Assembly (NCBI RefSeq): GCF_002234675.1
Contig: NC_019880.2
Coordinates: 17,473,756-17,537,755, forward strand
Reading direction: 5' to 3'
DNA: 64,000 nucleotides
DNA from: Oryzias latipes
Lineage: Eukaryota; Chordata; Actinopteri; Beloniformes; Adrianichthyidae
Position numbers and translations under genes: made by a program. Shown one piece after another: positions 23,931 through 36,650 of the stretch (the stretch's first letter is position 1; each line of letters opens with the position of its first letter). The notes beneath the pieces are model-generated. The model was not told where the DNA came from. It worked only from the letters and a program-made list of their open reading frames with translations, and ran no database searches.

Positions 23931-26900
23931 CAGGCAACAGCTGTGATGATTACAAATTACAATTGGCTGTGACCGTGGAAGCTATGAAAGGCAGAACAAG
24001 ACAAACCTGGATTTCTGAATGCTACCTAATGAAGGTACTCTGTGCTTCAAGTTGGTTTTATTTGAAATTTTTGTGTTTTTTTTCCCTCATAGAAATAAGT
24101 TGTGCAATAAAGACAAATACTGTTCAGTGATCTGTAAAGCTGCTCCAAGAGGCATCCGCTACAGGTACAACATGACATTACCATTAATCCACCTGTGGCT
24201 CTGTCGGTGCTCAGAGCTCATTCACTTTATTTTCCTGTGATGTTGCATTCCCCATGACAATAGAGGGAAGAAGCTGTTTCAGTGTCTTCCTCCTTGCTCT
24301 TTTTTTTTTTAATTTAGCTCCACCCCTACGTTTCTAACCCCTTCCCTTCAATAGTTTCTGACTTTAATCATCACAACATGATGGACCGAAGCATAGAAAT
24401 TCCAGTGCATCCACAAATGTAGTGAAGAGAATATTTAAGAAAATGGGGGGAAAAGGTGAACCATCATAGAAAAACAGAGAAAAAAAACACACATAATATA
24501 GGAGACCAATGCATAATGACACAACTGTAAAAGTAGAAAAAATAGCCACTGATGTTGACCTGGAACTTCCAAACTAGGTTTCTCGATGGTTTGAAATCTT
24601 AAAATTGAGCATGAAAGGATTTAAAATGCATCTTAACTTGTACTGAACTGCAAATTTAGTAAGAATAACGATTTATCATGTTCAGAATAAACCTTTGAAA
24701 AAGCACAACATTTTAATAATATTTTAAATCTTTTTTTTTCCATCCCCTGGCCAGTTAAAATTACCTTAAAAATTTCCTGCTGGCCAAATATCACTTTTGG
24801 TGGATTTGTATTTGTTTATATTTATGCTAAAAAATACTCTTTGTGAGCTTCTTACTAGCAAAGGGTTTTATTGCTTTTTACAGCCACAAGGCCAGTTAAT
24901 GTCCAACCCAATAAATCTTTAGCCACACCTTAGTATTCTATTCCCATTGTTTGGATCTACTGTGGTACCAGCTCTTACTGTCAGGGATTAAGCAAAAGGT
25001 GAATCTCAAACTCTTTAATACTTTGAAGCTTTTTTGTTAAGAAACACTTGAAACCCAAAGCAAAGAACACCAGATTCAAGTTTTATTTAAACTTTGTTAA
25101 AAAATGAAAATGTAAATCCTAAAACATCTGTTTAACAAAATAGAAACTAGAAAGATTTGTCTTATCCAGCATCATAGCTGTATGGACTCCAAACTTGGCT
25201 ATTACTCCCCATTACCTTTGCACATTTTGCCAATTCTTCAACCAATAAGAAATCAGACTGCTGGAAAAAAGTCAATTAAATTAGGACTTTTAGGTCACCT
25301 GTAGCATTTCAGGAAGGTCTAAATGCAATATAAATACAAAATCGCTTCCCCTGATCCCCTCCGCCATCCCTTAAATGAGTTACAGATCTGCTGATGATCT
25401 TTGTTTCCCTCAGTCCAGCCCGCCCATGAAACAAAAAGAAAAACATTGCACATTTGCTTCAGTGTTTCCTCTGCTTCAACTTATGTTCACAGTTGACTTG
25501 TCAGAGAGCGCGTGTGCACAAACAGACAGAATCGTGTTCACACTCGGTTTCCTGTCTTGCAGTTTCAATGCCAACAGCTGTAGGGGAAGTCACGGGGTGC
25601 TTGTGGGTTCAGTGCTTGTTTGTGTCTGGATATATACTCTGAATGTGCGAGCCCATACAGCCCGCGCCTCCGCCTCCCCTGACGGGGTTGTTCTATTTCC
25701 TGGTTGCAGGTGCTGCAGTGAAATCACTTCCTGACTGCTCCCCCCACCGCGTTTGCGTCCGTGGGTTCCAGCCTTTTCCTGTCTGCAGGGAAGAGGAAAC
25801 TATAGGAAACAGGATGAGCATCCCGGGCGGGTGGGGGTCACACAGGGTTGGGAGTGGTGGAAGGAGAGGGGGATGACCCTGGAAATAGAAGGGAGCACTG
25901 TAGATAAGTGCATACTTATCTGTTTTTCCTTGCCAAAATTTGATTGAAAAGCTTTTTCTGAATGTCAAAAGTAACAATATTTTAAATGAGACAAAACTTG
26001 CATAATGTGTTTTATTTTGAAAGTCCAACCTCCTTTGACAAAGATATGGATAAACTTTAGAAAAACTTTTATTTTTAATTTTTTTTATGTAACAACTTGT
26101 TTAGATGATAAAACGACAATCTCTGTTCGGTACTGTAAAGAGGAATTCACCAAACACAGATGTAGATATGTGGTTGATTTTTACATAGATTGTATTTATT
26201 TTAGGTAACCAGAATCTACTTTTTGTGCTAGAAAATATAAATGAGGATTTAGTCATTTACTTTAACTCAGAAATTACAAAAATCTGTATTTTAGAATAGC
26301 ATTATACTGCAAGTAAAAATGTTGTTCACACCAGAAAACATTCTTTTAGTACATTAAATGGGCCATAGAAAATGTTATGGAAAAAAAGTTTAACAATGAA
26401 AGTAATAGGTTACAGTTTTATCGTATTCCATTATAGGTCAAAGTCCTACACAGAAACGTTTACTGCCTTTGATCAGACTATGAAAAAGGCTCCAAAAATG
26501 AATTCTTATCAAAAGGGAGGCCTGACTAACTTGAATCTGGTAGTAGACATTGTTTCTGAAATTCTGTCTTTGATGTTATCGTCTGCCGTCCTCTCTAAAA
26601 TGTGTCCTTTGACCCTCCGGTATCAGCAACATAACCCAGTGGTTGTGGTTAGCTGGAAGAGTTTAGCCCAGTGAGTAAGCAACCACGTAAAACATTACGG
26701 GAGAAAAGCTGAGCTCGCATTTGTCCACTTTTTATGTCTAAATCACAAAAAAGAAGAAGGATCATTAGGACTGAAGTTCCAACGTTTTAATACTAGTTTT
26801 TCGTCCTAGCCTCTGACCAAAAAGCTGATCATTTGAGTTTATTATTTACACTTATCGTTAGCGTAACACCTAACCAATGTCAGGCTATAGCTAACTCCTT

Positions 26901-29900
26901 GTTTAAATAGAATTGTTGGAGAAAACCTTAAAGCTTAAAAGATTATAGGGTATGTTAGAATTACTTTGCTACTCCTGAACTACAGTGCAGGGTTATCCAG
27001 TACCCTGGATTCTTTGAGCAATTCAGTCACCATGCTCTCAACTTTTTTTTTTAAACAACTATGACATCACCGATTTCCCCTAATTAAAAAGGTATTAAAT
27101 ATGAACATTTTATAAAGACTGATTATGAATTTGCTGTGTTTCAAAGATAAAAAAATTAGATGATTTATGAGAAATAATGTATTTTTTTAACAAAAAAAAT
27201 GGTCCTAACGCAATGCATTGTGGTCTTTATTGGTTTATCAAGTGAGCGTCTATCTACAACAGTTTTTCGCAGACTTCTGGGAAATTTCTAGGGCACTCTA
27301 TTTTGGAATTGTAGATTCGGACACCTTTAGAAAAAGCCAACAGAGTCTCTTTATGAGCACTTTTGTTGGTTCCAAGCCTGTTAAAGGTGAAGGGTTTAAC
27401 TCGAAACATTTACAAAAACTAAAGGGTTGTCGTACTTTTCGTGGCTTCTTTGCGTAACATTATTTGGATGTGCATCATTAACATATGTAAGCATATGCAC
27501 ATGAAGCCTTCATGCAAATTGATGATTGATGATGTCAACTAACAACTTTGAGGATATAGAAATAGAAACTTTCCACAATGAATCATTGGTAACAGTGCAT
27601 GTCGGGGCACAGTCAAATCAGAGAATCTGTGCCATACTTAAGAACATCCAACCTCAAAATATGGTTTTGCGATTCACTGACTTGTGTCAATTGTACACAA
27701 TTAAGCAGTCAGTGCTGGGCTTGATCTGAGCACTTTTCCATGGACTGTGATGCGGTACAGATCAGGTGTGTTGCTAACTGTGATGAGGCGCAACATATGA
27801 GTCTGTGGAAAAGTGATGTATGTCGTTCACAATATGGCGTCATACTATGTAGAACTGTGACATCTAGCTCCACCCCACATTGTTCTAAACAATGTCAGTG
27901 CAAGTTTAGGAGGAATCAGATTACTTGTTTACACTAGCTTCTTAAACTAAAAGCTGCATCAGCCACAACCAGCCCCCACTACAACCGATACAGTTAACCT
28001 CTACTTGTTGAGCTTTTTGGTTTGGTTTGGTTTCAGTCATGCTCAATTGATTACATTTTGCTGAACAAATTTGTTTCGATTCAGTTTTTGATAAATCAAT
28101 ACAGTCATGAGTTCACCTAGTTTTGGATTGTAAATATGACAACTTTTTATGTGTTAATTGTCTCTCAGCTCATTGAAGTAAATAGTTTCAGGTTCTCTGT
28201 CATCACACCTTTTTGCTAAATTATTTGTATTTCTGATTAAGCTTTTTCATTAAAGATACGTAGGTTTTCATCATCCCATAGTATTTTTTTCTCCCACAAA
28301 CCCTTTTCTGAGGTTTTAAAGTGGTAAAAGAACACATAAAAATAGTAAGTAATATACGTTAGAGCTGGCTCTTAAAGAAATACCAGACTGTTGGCATGCA
28401 TACAAATGAGCAACATGCTGCTGCAGCGCATCCCACAGATAACCAAATCAGAATGACTAAAGGTCTCACTTCACAATAACAATTTACCAACCGCCTGTTT
28501 GTTTCCTGCCTCCAACTTTTGTCTCATTTTCTGTAACTGAAATGAACTTCCTTTTCGACTTTGCTGACACCCAGAAACCAAAAGGACAAAACAGATGTTG
28601 TGTGCTGCAACTCCTGCAGTCACACATACTGTACACCACGACCAACACAAGACTATTCATTATGCAACCCTACGTGCCAAGTTAAGGACAAGCTCAGGCA
28701 GATATATTACTGTTGTTTCCGCCACCTTTCCCAATGTTGTTCCTGCTCTCACCAGCAAGGAAGAACACGGATCTTGCAAAAGATATTAGTTGATGTCACT
28801 GTTTGAAGTTGTTGTTGAATCGGGGAGCTTCAGACAACATAGAAAGCGAGTTGTGGATGTACTTTTTGTCCTTTAGGATTTCTTTTAGTGAGGAGTCCCA
28901 AAAAGGGCAATAATTTTACGAGGGCCCTCGTGACTTACAATCAAAGCTCCAAGAGTGCTGTAAAATTGGTTATTTCCTCAGGGTCACCTCAAACATTTAT
29001 TCACTATATAACAGAGCGCATGAAGACAGAAAAGAATATTTTTATAAAATTCTATATTATGTCCCATTGCATCAATTTTAAAGAGGAGAAAATGAGTTAA
29101 AATTTTTATGGAGGATTCAATTAGTTTATCAAGAAGTCTGTCATTGGACATAGTGCTAAAAATGACTTCTAATCTTTACAAATCCTGTCAGAATGTGTTT
29201 TATCTCACTCCGCTTGATCTGCTTTTTTATAATTGTGAGTTTAGATTTATGAATGAAATGGTTGAATGAAGTGTAGCGGGTCTTCCTGTCTCAATTGTGC
29301 GTTTGTATGGGTGTGTGTGTGTCGGTGGAGCTTCCTGTAAAAAAAAAAAAAAAAAAAAAATGTCTGACCTTCCTTACTGCTCACACAGCTGGGCTGTTAA
29401 GCAACGTGGGAAGACACCTTTTGCTAAGGGGGAATTTTTGAAAAAAAAAAACAGGTTTGATTCAAAAAGTCTAACACGAAATGTATGTGTGGGGTGGGGG
29501 GTGTCTTTAAAAAAAACAGACCCCATGTTGAAAATTCTTCTTGACCTGGTTAACGGCCTGGAGGCAGGTGATGCACAGAGAGCTCCTACAGACACATGTC
29601 ATCACTTTACTCAAGCATGTACGGAATGTGAAGAGATACATGGAGAGAGTCACTCAAGATCACAAATTAAGATAGTTTGAACATGTTTGCCTTCAAAAGA
29701 ACTCAACTTGAAGCCACAAACGCCTTTATTGTGCCACCCGTGAGCTAAAACCGTCTGCGAAAGTTTCTGCGGGATGCTTGCAGCATTCAGGTTGTAGACC
29801 CATCCACCCTCTGAGTGTGGTGCTTGTGAAATGCAGCTCTTATAGGGAGGACTTGTAAATTCTGTACATTCTTTTAAAGTACCCAAAGCATTCATCTGTG

Positions 29901-30639
29901 ATGAGTGGAGAGGGGGTGTTTTTCTGTGTGGGATGATGACTGAAGGGATGGTCACATCATCATCACCATGAAAGAATGTCAACTATCCCTTTAAAATGGG
30001 AGATAGTGGGAATGCCGCAGATTAGATTAGTATCTTTGTGTGGAACGATTGTTGGTAGAAAACATTCAATCTATTGATTGATTTCTCCTACTTTAACCCA
30101 ACATCTTAAATATTGATTGGTCAGTACCCTGTTTTGTGTTTTACAAGACTCTAATTGGCAAAGCTCTGCCTCCAGGGAGCCAGTCAGGATGGGGCCACAC
30201 TTCATGTAACAGGCTCCTCTGATCTCTCCGGGGTGGGAGGCGCCAACGAGGTTGACCAGTGAGCCTCCAGGAGGAGTGTGTCAGATAGATTAACGTATTT
30301 ACAGAAACGAGTAAAGCTGCATGTCAGATGTTAAAATGAAGGGCTGGACCTATGTGGGGACTCACAGATCATGGACCGGTCTCATCAGAAACTTTGTTTC
30401 CTTTGTCTCTGAGACCAGTCGCCCTGCTGTCTGTGCTTTCTCTTTAAAATCTCAGTCATTTGTGAGTCAACTTCAGTGTAGACACTGTAGACACGAACAT
30501 CCACTGCCCTCGGCTCCTGCTGTAAATTCCACACAGCTTCATCAGAGCAATGCTCTGGCCTCTCAAACCCTATTCCTCATGAGCTGCCTTCTTTTCTTTT
30601 TTCTTTTTTTTTTTTTTACAGCTAATCCACTTCAATAAT
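23931..30639. other. Intergenic, long stretch without recognised genes
   Basis: About 6.7 kb with no supported exon. Holds an A-run at 29341-29360 and a G-rich patch at 25,800-25,880. The segment 27,200-27,460 (starting GCAATGCATTGTGGTC) is sequence-complex and may be an unrecognised repeat. Confidence 0.4.
29341..29360 (+). repeat. A-homopolymer, 20 bases
   Basis: Run of A directly after GCTTCCTGTA. No retrogene or SINE body was recognised upstream. Confidence 0.7.
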
Positions 30640-30706
30640 TCCTGTTTAGCTGGATTGAGTGAGGTGTGTTTCTGATTTATTTAGCACACCTGATCCAGGT
30701 GACGAG
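30640..30706 (-). mobile_element. Short fragment of the hAT-type MITE
   Basis: TTTAGCACACCTGATCCAGG matches the reverse complement of the core of the copy at 7228. Only the core remains. Confidence 0.35.
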
Positions 30707-30734
30707 TAGGGTTAGCGGGTTAGAGATCACCGCG

Positions 30735-31140
30735 TCTGACCCAACACATGTTCAACGCGCATTTCGGACTTCCATGCTCCCACGTTCATACATAGCTACA
30801 AAAGTTTGTTTTCGGGAGATGCAAAACGCACGTCAATAGTAGATTTTGTTGTGACGTATGGATGGCGTCCCTTCTATCTTACGGAAGGGCCAACTGTTTG
30901 AAAATTGATTGTGGAGGAAAAATTAGTAATTGCGGTTTGTGCCCGGCTGGAATTATATGAGACCATGTCTTTCAAATATCGGAAGAGAGCTGGATAAGAA
31001 AGTGTCTGGACAAAGATTCGCGAAATTTGCACCGCTTCAACATTTCGCACCAAGCCTCTTCTAAATGTAGGTGGCGGACATGCGCTAGCAGTAGAAAAAG
31101 GAAAAGAACCTGCGTTACATTCTCTTTGTGTGAACGAAAC
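30735..31140 (+). mobile_element. MADF-carrying Harbinger-like family, copy 4
   Basis: CAACACATGTTCAACGCGCA at the left matches the copy at 23057. The MADF frame (IVEEKLVIAVCARLELYE, then SFKYRKR and VWTKIREI) begins near 30,910 and has one in-frame stop. It ends with AGGTGGCGGACATGCGCTAG. The 5-prime part missing from copy 1 is present here. Confidence 0.6.
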
Positions 31141-32552
31141 ATACAGTTCATCAGATCAAATTCTCTCAACCCCCACACCCGACTTAATAAACATAAAAAG
31201 CCATAGAAAATAATTGAAATAGAGTATATGAAATTATCCCCAATGAGGACATTTTATTTGGGGGAATCTGTCCAACCATTGACCACGCCACTCATGATTA
31301 CAGAGGACGTCACCCCAAATCAGAGCAATCGTCACACAGGTTGCTTTTCCATGCATCCATGGGGGAATAAAAAAACATGAGGGCTTTTTTTCTTTCCTGT
31401 TCAAACACTCGTCTTGTATCCTTCCTGTACTCTGGTGCACAGCAGAGAAGAGTCACTTCCTCAATGACTCGAGGGCAAAGCTGGCATCCAAGCGGGGTGG
31501 ATTAGTAACAAGACATGTGGAGGGGGGGGAAGTAAATGTTTCTTAAATTTAGGCAACTTTCCAAATGTTTGGCTCATCAGAATATCCAATAAATCTTCAT
31601 TATGACCCGAAACTGGGGTTCAATTCAAAATTCCCAGAGGTACTGAGACTGACACTGGGTTGTAGACAGTTGACACGAGTTTTCCACATTTTTAGTTTTC
31701 ATTTAGAAGCAGCTTTTCCTTCTCTTTGCTTGTACTTCAAAGCTTTTTCAAAATAAAAGTAAACTTCCAGCTGGCGATAAAGAACCTGATCAGACAAGTC
31801 AAATTTGATCTCTGAAGGGTTCAAACATCTAAACAATCAGATTTAGCTGCACCGTAGTGTGTTTCAAAAAGCCGCTTTTTTTATTCATTAAGCTATACTG
31901 CATTTAGGAAAACTCAATGTATTTATACTTTTCAAACAACTGACTAATGCAGCAAACAGTTTGTATGGATGTAAAACTTTTATGAGTTCTGATAACAGCT
32001 GACATGAACGCTGGAACAGTCGAAATCCAATAAAGAAAGGAGTTTGGAGTAAACTGATGAGAAATTTGATTTATGCATGTAGTTTTAAGCCAATACTTCT
32101 TTGAATTTATCTAGTTCTACTTCTGTGCACGTTTAAGCAACATGCAGTGGATGTAAGTCACATTATCAAGATGTGGGATCCGAGCACCGTGGCGTAATGA
32201 AGGAGAATGTCTTTTCTTCCTTGTAGAAAATAAACAAAAGAGTAGAAACGAGTTTTCTTTTTTGTAGACAATATAGTGCTCGCCGCAACAAAGATATCGC
32301 TGTGGTTGTCAGAGAAGTGGGGTGAATGTTATCCATATAGTCTACTGTGTCGACTGGGGTTTTCTGATGATTGCTTTCGCACCATCAATAGGTCTATATG
32401 CGATTATTTGGAGTTATCTGATTTCTGTGGGTTTGTAAATCGGCTCAGTCTTATTTGTTTCGTTTGTTTGTTTTTGTTTTACCTGTTCTTGCTCAGATTT
32501 AGGCCCGGCCTATTCAAATCCGCCAAAATAATACATGAGAGCACAAAACTAG
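31141..32552. other. Intergenic, nothing recognised
   Basis: No gene or repeat that I can support. Confidence 0.4.
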
Positions 32553-32820
32553 CTTTGAAGACAGATGAAAGTGATGTTTTTTTAACATGTTCTTGTGGCA
32601 TTTTTCTGATGATGGAGGACAGAGATAAAGAAAATTATCTCAAAATGTATTCAAGTCATTGTGATTAGCGAGCAGCTTAACAAAAATATGTAGAAAAACA
32701 TGCTGGGTGGGCCACAAGCTCCCTGCTCCGCTCCATTTTGATGCACCCACTTGCAGACAAATAGATCCATGAACGTCTTTGCTTTTCTTATCTGAGCTGG
32801 AATCTGGATCAAAACTGTAA

Positions 32821-33469
32821 AGGCCTGTTCACACCGGGACGAATTTCGCCGGCAATTTTTGCCGACGTTTAACGCCTCGTGACTAAACAAAGGGCACCAA
32901 TGTGAGTGTGCACACCGAGGCGAAAAAACGGCAAGCGCCAAAGCGTCAAAAAAAAAAAAACGCCTCGGGTTCTTTTTTTTTTTTCGACGCGTCGCGTCAC
33001 GTGTCTGGAGCTTCTGAAGTTACAGTAAAACACAACTTGGAGGCGCTCAAATACAAAACTGCCTTGCTGTGCACATATACCAGTGAAGAAGTTAGACGCC
33101 AAGTAGCGTCTACACTGCCGCGAAGAAATAATGACGGACATTCTTAAATATCCCCTTACCAAGTACCAGTTGGAGCTACTGATGCTTGCAATATTCATGT
33201 TTTCTTTGTTTGATTCTGACAAGCGGGTAAATACTTGCTCTCTTCTTCTGAGTGAAAAGCGACTTTAAGAAGCGTAAAGTTGCGCAGCGCCACCTTGTGT
33301 ACAGGAGTATTTCTGTTTACATTAAGCGCCATCTAATGTCAGGGAATGAAATTGCATGTTCGCTCGGCTCATCGTCAGCGAAAATCGCCTGGGTGTGAAC
33401 ACAAAAGACGTGGCGAAAAACGCTGGCGAATAACGCCTGGCGAATATTCGTCCCGGTGTGTACGGGCCT
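32821..33469 (+). mobile_element. PIF/Harbinger-like CpG-rich element, copy B
   Basis: Starts AGGCCTGTTCACACCGGGAC, ends CCCGGTGTGTACGGGCCT, flanked by TAA (32818-32820 and 33470-33472). 649 bp. Removing it and one TAA restores the surrounding repeat (AAACTGTAAGACTGG). Confidence 0.9.
33131..33268 (+). other. 45-codon frame in Harbinger-like copy B
   Basis: Same frame as at 18792, open from ATG to TAA: MTDILKYPLTKYQLELLMLA...SDKRV...LLLSEKRL. Several amino-acid differences from copy A. Confidence 0.35.
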
Positions 33470-33742
33470 TAAGACTGGATAGCTCCAAATTGCTCGCCAT
33501 TTTTGTTGCATTGGTAATGTTAGGTTAGGGTTGTGAGGGGCTGTACAGTGTAGGCTAGAATGTGAACAGAGAGCTCTCAGCTCTCTCAGGGAAGGCTCCA
33601 CTCCACTCAGAGGAAAATGGCTAATAAACTATTGTCAGTCTGCAGAAGAGACGACACAAGCTTTTTGAATTTTGACTAAAAATGGCATAATCATAAGGGA
33701 ACGCTTTTAAAATACTTCAAAAGATGATAAGAGTAGGAATTT

Positions 33743-34059
33743 ACAGTAGCAAATGCAAACCAACAAATAACATCATAAGATTGATTTTCATCAATTTATA
33801 GTCACTGGACTTTAACAAACCTTGACATTTAGAAAAAGGAAAAAAATCTAATACCTGCAGGAGAACACCTAGGGATATAATCGGACAGTCCCAGTGTTTG
33901 TTTACATTTCTAGACCTCATCAATTGCACTTTGTTCCTACACTTTAAATAAGGTTTCAAAAGAGATTAAAGCTAAATTTAAAAGGTTTTTAAGCCTGTAA
34001 ACAAATGAATAAAATTCCAAAGGAACCCCTTAAAACAAGGCTCCCTTCCTACAACTCTT
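33743..34059. other. Intergenic, nothing recognised
   Basis: AT-rich, no feature. Confidence 0.4.
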
Positions 34060-34430
34060 ACAAACTTACAGCCCTTCACAACCCCCACCTAACATTAGCG
34101 GTGTAACATAAACAGCGATTAATATTGGAGCTATCCAGCCGTACAGTTTTGAGCCAGATATCAGGTCAGACGTGGAAAACCAGGATGTGCGTGGATCTAG
34201 TTAACTACAAGTGGATGTGTCAGAATGAAGCACAGCATGGAGCTTGTGGCTTGCTGTCACACCTACAAGCGTTTTCCAAGGACATTGTTTTGTCGGCTCC
34301 TGATTCTCCACAATTTGAATAAAGAAACACACAGATTTGACCTTAATTTTCTTTATATACACAGTATATGTTTAATCATGAGAAAAATGCCACAAGAACA
34401 TGTTGAAAACACCAAATTAGAAGAGCTTCC
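34060..34430 (+). mobile_element. TTAA-flanked element, copy 5, partial
   Basis: CAGCCCTTCACAACCCCCAC, GGAGCTATCCAGCCGTACAG and AAATGCCACAAGAACATGTT match the family. The left end is missing and the right end is worn. Confidence 0.65.
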
Positions 34431-36068
34431 CATGACAACTGAGAACTTTGTTTTGAGGAAAAGGAATTACCTGGAATCCCAAACCAAAAGAGGAAGAATT
34501 GACTCCAGTGAGTTAGATCTCGTCAGATGGGAAAGATGGAGCAGCAGCGTCAAGGTTACAGATTTACATTCTGAACGAGGAAGTGTAACAAACATGATAC
34601 GTACTCTGACACAAACACGAAAAGGAATGTGATCAGGCACATACATGCCTTTTGGGAAAATTGGCTGTGGGGGAAACACGTCAGTGTTTGCACTACTATG
34701 AGTGTGTGTGCCTTTATTTCATAGACATGTGTAAACACTAACCCAGAGCTGTCCTTGCTCAGATGTCTCTGTTTGTCCAAGTTTACAAACAGCAGAGTCG
34801 TCCATTTATACGACGGACTTCTCTTAAGTACAAACTAAGGTATAAAAATGAAAAATAGCAGAAAAATCAACAAGCAGCACAACATGATGTTAAAAGATAA
34901 CACCAACAGACACAAAAAACACAAATAAGAAATGTAAGAATAGGTTTAATTGGAATTGCAGATCAAATTTTCTTAATCTGGACGTTTGTAAAGGTTTTCA
35001 AGTGACTGATCTTTACTGGAAATAATACAATGAGGTACATGCAATTACGGATTTCATGTTTAATGGAAAACTGTTTGAAATAAGTCACAGCTTGTTTGTG
35101 CTTCTCAAAAACAGACAATGATGACGCACATCTGCACAGCTGTTTGGGTTCAGACATAACCATTTTCAGAACTGGCTGAATCTCTTTCGGGGTCACAGGG
35201 TTGCTGGAGTCAACCAAGATAATGTTGGGTGAAGACAGGGTGAAGACTCACACCTACGGGCAATTATGTAACCAACCATGACATTTCTACCAATTACATC
35301 TTCACTTTGGATGTTGTTGTCCCTGTGGCTCAGGGTCACCTGAACTAAGAGTTCATGCTCACTTTCAGTCACAAAGTTATGTCAAAAACATTACTTAAAA
35401 CACCACCATTACCAAGAAATCATCTGCTTCTTACTCAGTCTTGAGATCAGATAACAGCCTCATATGACCAACAGTTCATGACCCTTTCCACTGTGACGTG
35501 AAAAAAAACGGGAATAAAGAAGAACAGATGAAACAAAAAAGGAAAAAAGGAGCAGTCAACAAGGGTGCAACAATGGACGATTGACACTTGACAAACAATG
35601 TAAAAATGAAGCTGGAAAATGACTGGAAAACATGTAGACACTGAGAGATCTGAGATGAGAACATAAACAGCAAAAATGATTTAAAAGGACAAAACAGGAA
35701 GTGAAATGATCCAACATTCACATAAACAAAAATCCCTGCAGCCAGTAATGAGTTCAAAAGACTGCACAAGATACAGAACAACTGAAGACACTTTATAGAT
35801 CAAGGGGATAACACTTCCTCCTAAAGGATGCTGGGAAGTCCCTAACAAGGTGCCTTAGGTCGAATCTGAATTCTTACCTTACCCCTACGGCTTCTCCCTA
35901 CCCCTAAATTTAACCCTCAAACGGAGAGTTATGGCAAAATAGTGTATCCCAATTTGTACGTTACTCGGACTCAATGATGTCATCAATGGTCGGCAATCAG
36001 CTACATTAGCTGCTAGCACTCAGAAACACATAATGACATTGTTTTTTTTAGCATGACAAAGGTCATGC
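34431..36068. other. Intergenic, nothing recognised
   Basis: No gene or repeat that I can support. Confidence 0.4.
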
Positions 36069-36072
36069 TTAA

Positions 36073-36277
36073 CCCTTGCGATATCTTATATGACCCCACC
36101 CTTACATTGACGTGTTCTCCCTACCATGACAAAGGTGGATAAAGGTGGAAAGATTTCATGTAATCCATGGAAACCAGTGAAGATCAAAAATCATTGAAGA
36201 AAAAAGGTTCAGAGCCCTGTCTAGTGGGTCTAGATGACCCAACTACCAATGTTAAAGTGCCTAGGCCAGCACAAGGG
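36073..36277 (+). mobile_element. piggyBac-like MITE, copy 2, with intact TTAA on both sides
   Basis: CCCTTGCGATATCT...CAGCACAAGGG, 205 bp, with TTAA at 36069-36072 and 36278-36281. Best-preserved flanks of the three copies. Confidence 0.8.
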
Positions 36278-36520
36278 TTAAACAAAGTCATTACTTACAT
36301 TTAAATGTAAACTTCTGTGCATCAGAGCACACCCACATGAAAAAAAGCGCTTCTCCTCTGCGGCACAGCGCCACGCGGAACACGTTCCGTGGGTGTTTAA
36401 AGGGTGTTTAAATCAATTTAAATACAGACCAATGTCTGACAACTCACATTCTGTTCATCAAAAAGCAAAAAGCTTGTGAAGGGGAGTCAGTTTAATTAAA
36501 GGGAAAATGCTGGATTACTG

Positions 36521-36650
36521 GCTCTGCGATGGACTGGCAACTTATCCACGGTGTTTCCCACCTTTGGCCAACGGTGGATAGGATAGGCTCCAGCAACCAC
36601 ATAACCTGGATTGGATCGCGTGATTTCAGAAAATGAATAGATGGATGGAT
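36521..36650 (+). mobile_element. LINE 3-prime end with (GGAT)n tail
   Basis: GCGATGGACTGGCAACTTAT, GATAGGCTCCAGCAACC and the ending ATGGATGGAT match the fish LINE tail family. 5-prime truncated. Confidence 0.55.

Larger units (their letters stand above)
32553..33742 (-). mobile_element. TTAA-flanked element, copy 4, split by Harbinger-like copy B
   Basis: 32553-32820 reads, on the minus strand, the right part of the element (GGAGCAGGGAGCTTGTGGCC and so on). 33473-33742 carries the rest (TAGCTCCAAATTGCTCGCCA, AGCCCCTCACAACCC), ending near GATGATAAGAGTAGGAA. The two halves join exactly across the insert. Confidence 0.8.

Noticed and set aside
23672..24130. 152-codon open frame
   Set aside because: Its first half lies in the SINE at 23662-23924 read backwards, and the rest shows no domain; a chance frame.
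25375..25734. 119-codon frame with apparent hydrophobic segments
   Set aside because: No start context, splice sites or recognisable domain; GC-rich local composition explains its length.
29300..29360. A-run as the tail of a retrogene
   Set aside because: No coding or SINE body upstream and no flanking duplication.
32276..32668. 130-codon open frame with a hydrophobic stretch
   Set aside because: Its end runs into the TTAA-type repeat, and the hydrophobic part is a T-rich tract (FVCLFLFYLFLL).
32869..33222. 117-codon minus-strand frame, also seen in the other two Harbinger-like copies
   Set aside because: It runs antisense to the 45-codon frame and through A/T-runs; similarity between copies reflects the shared repeat DNA.
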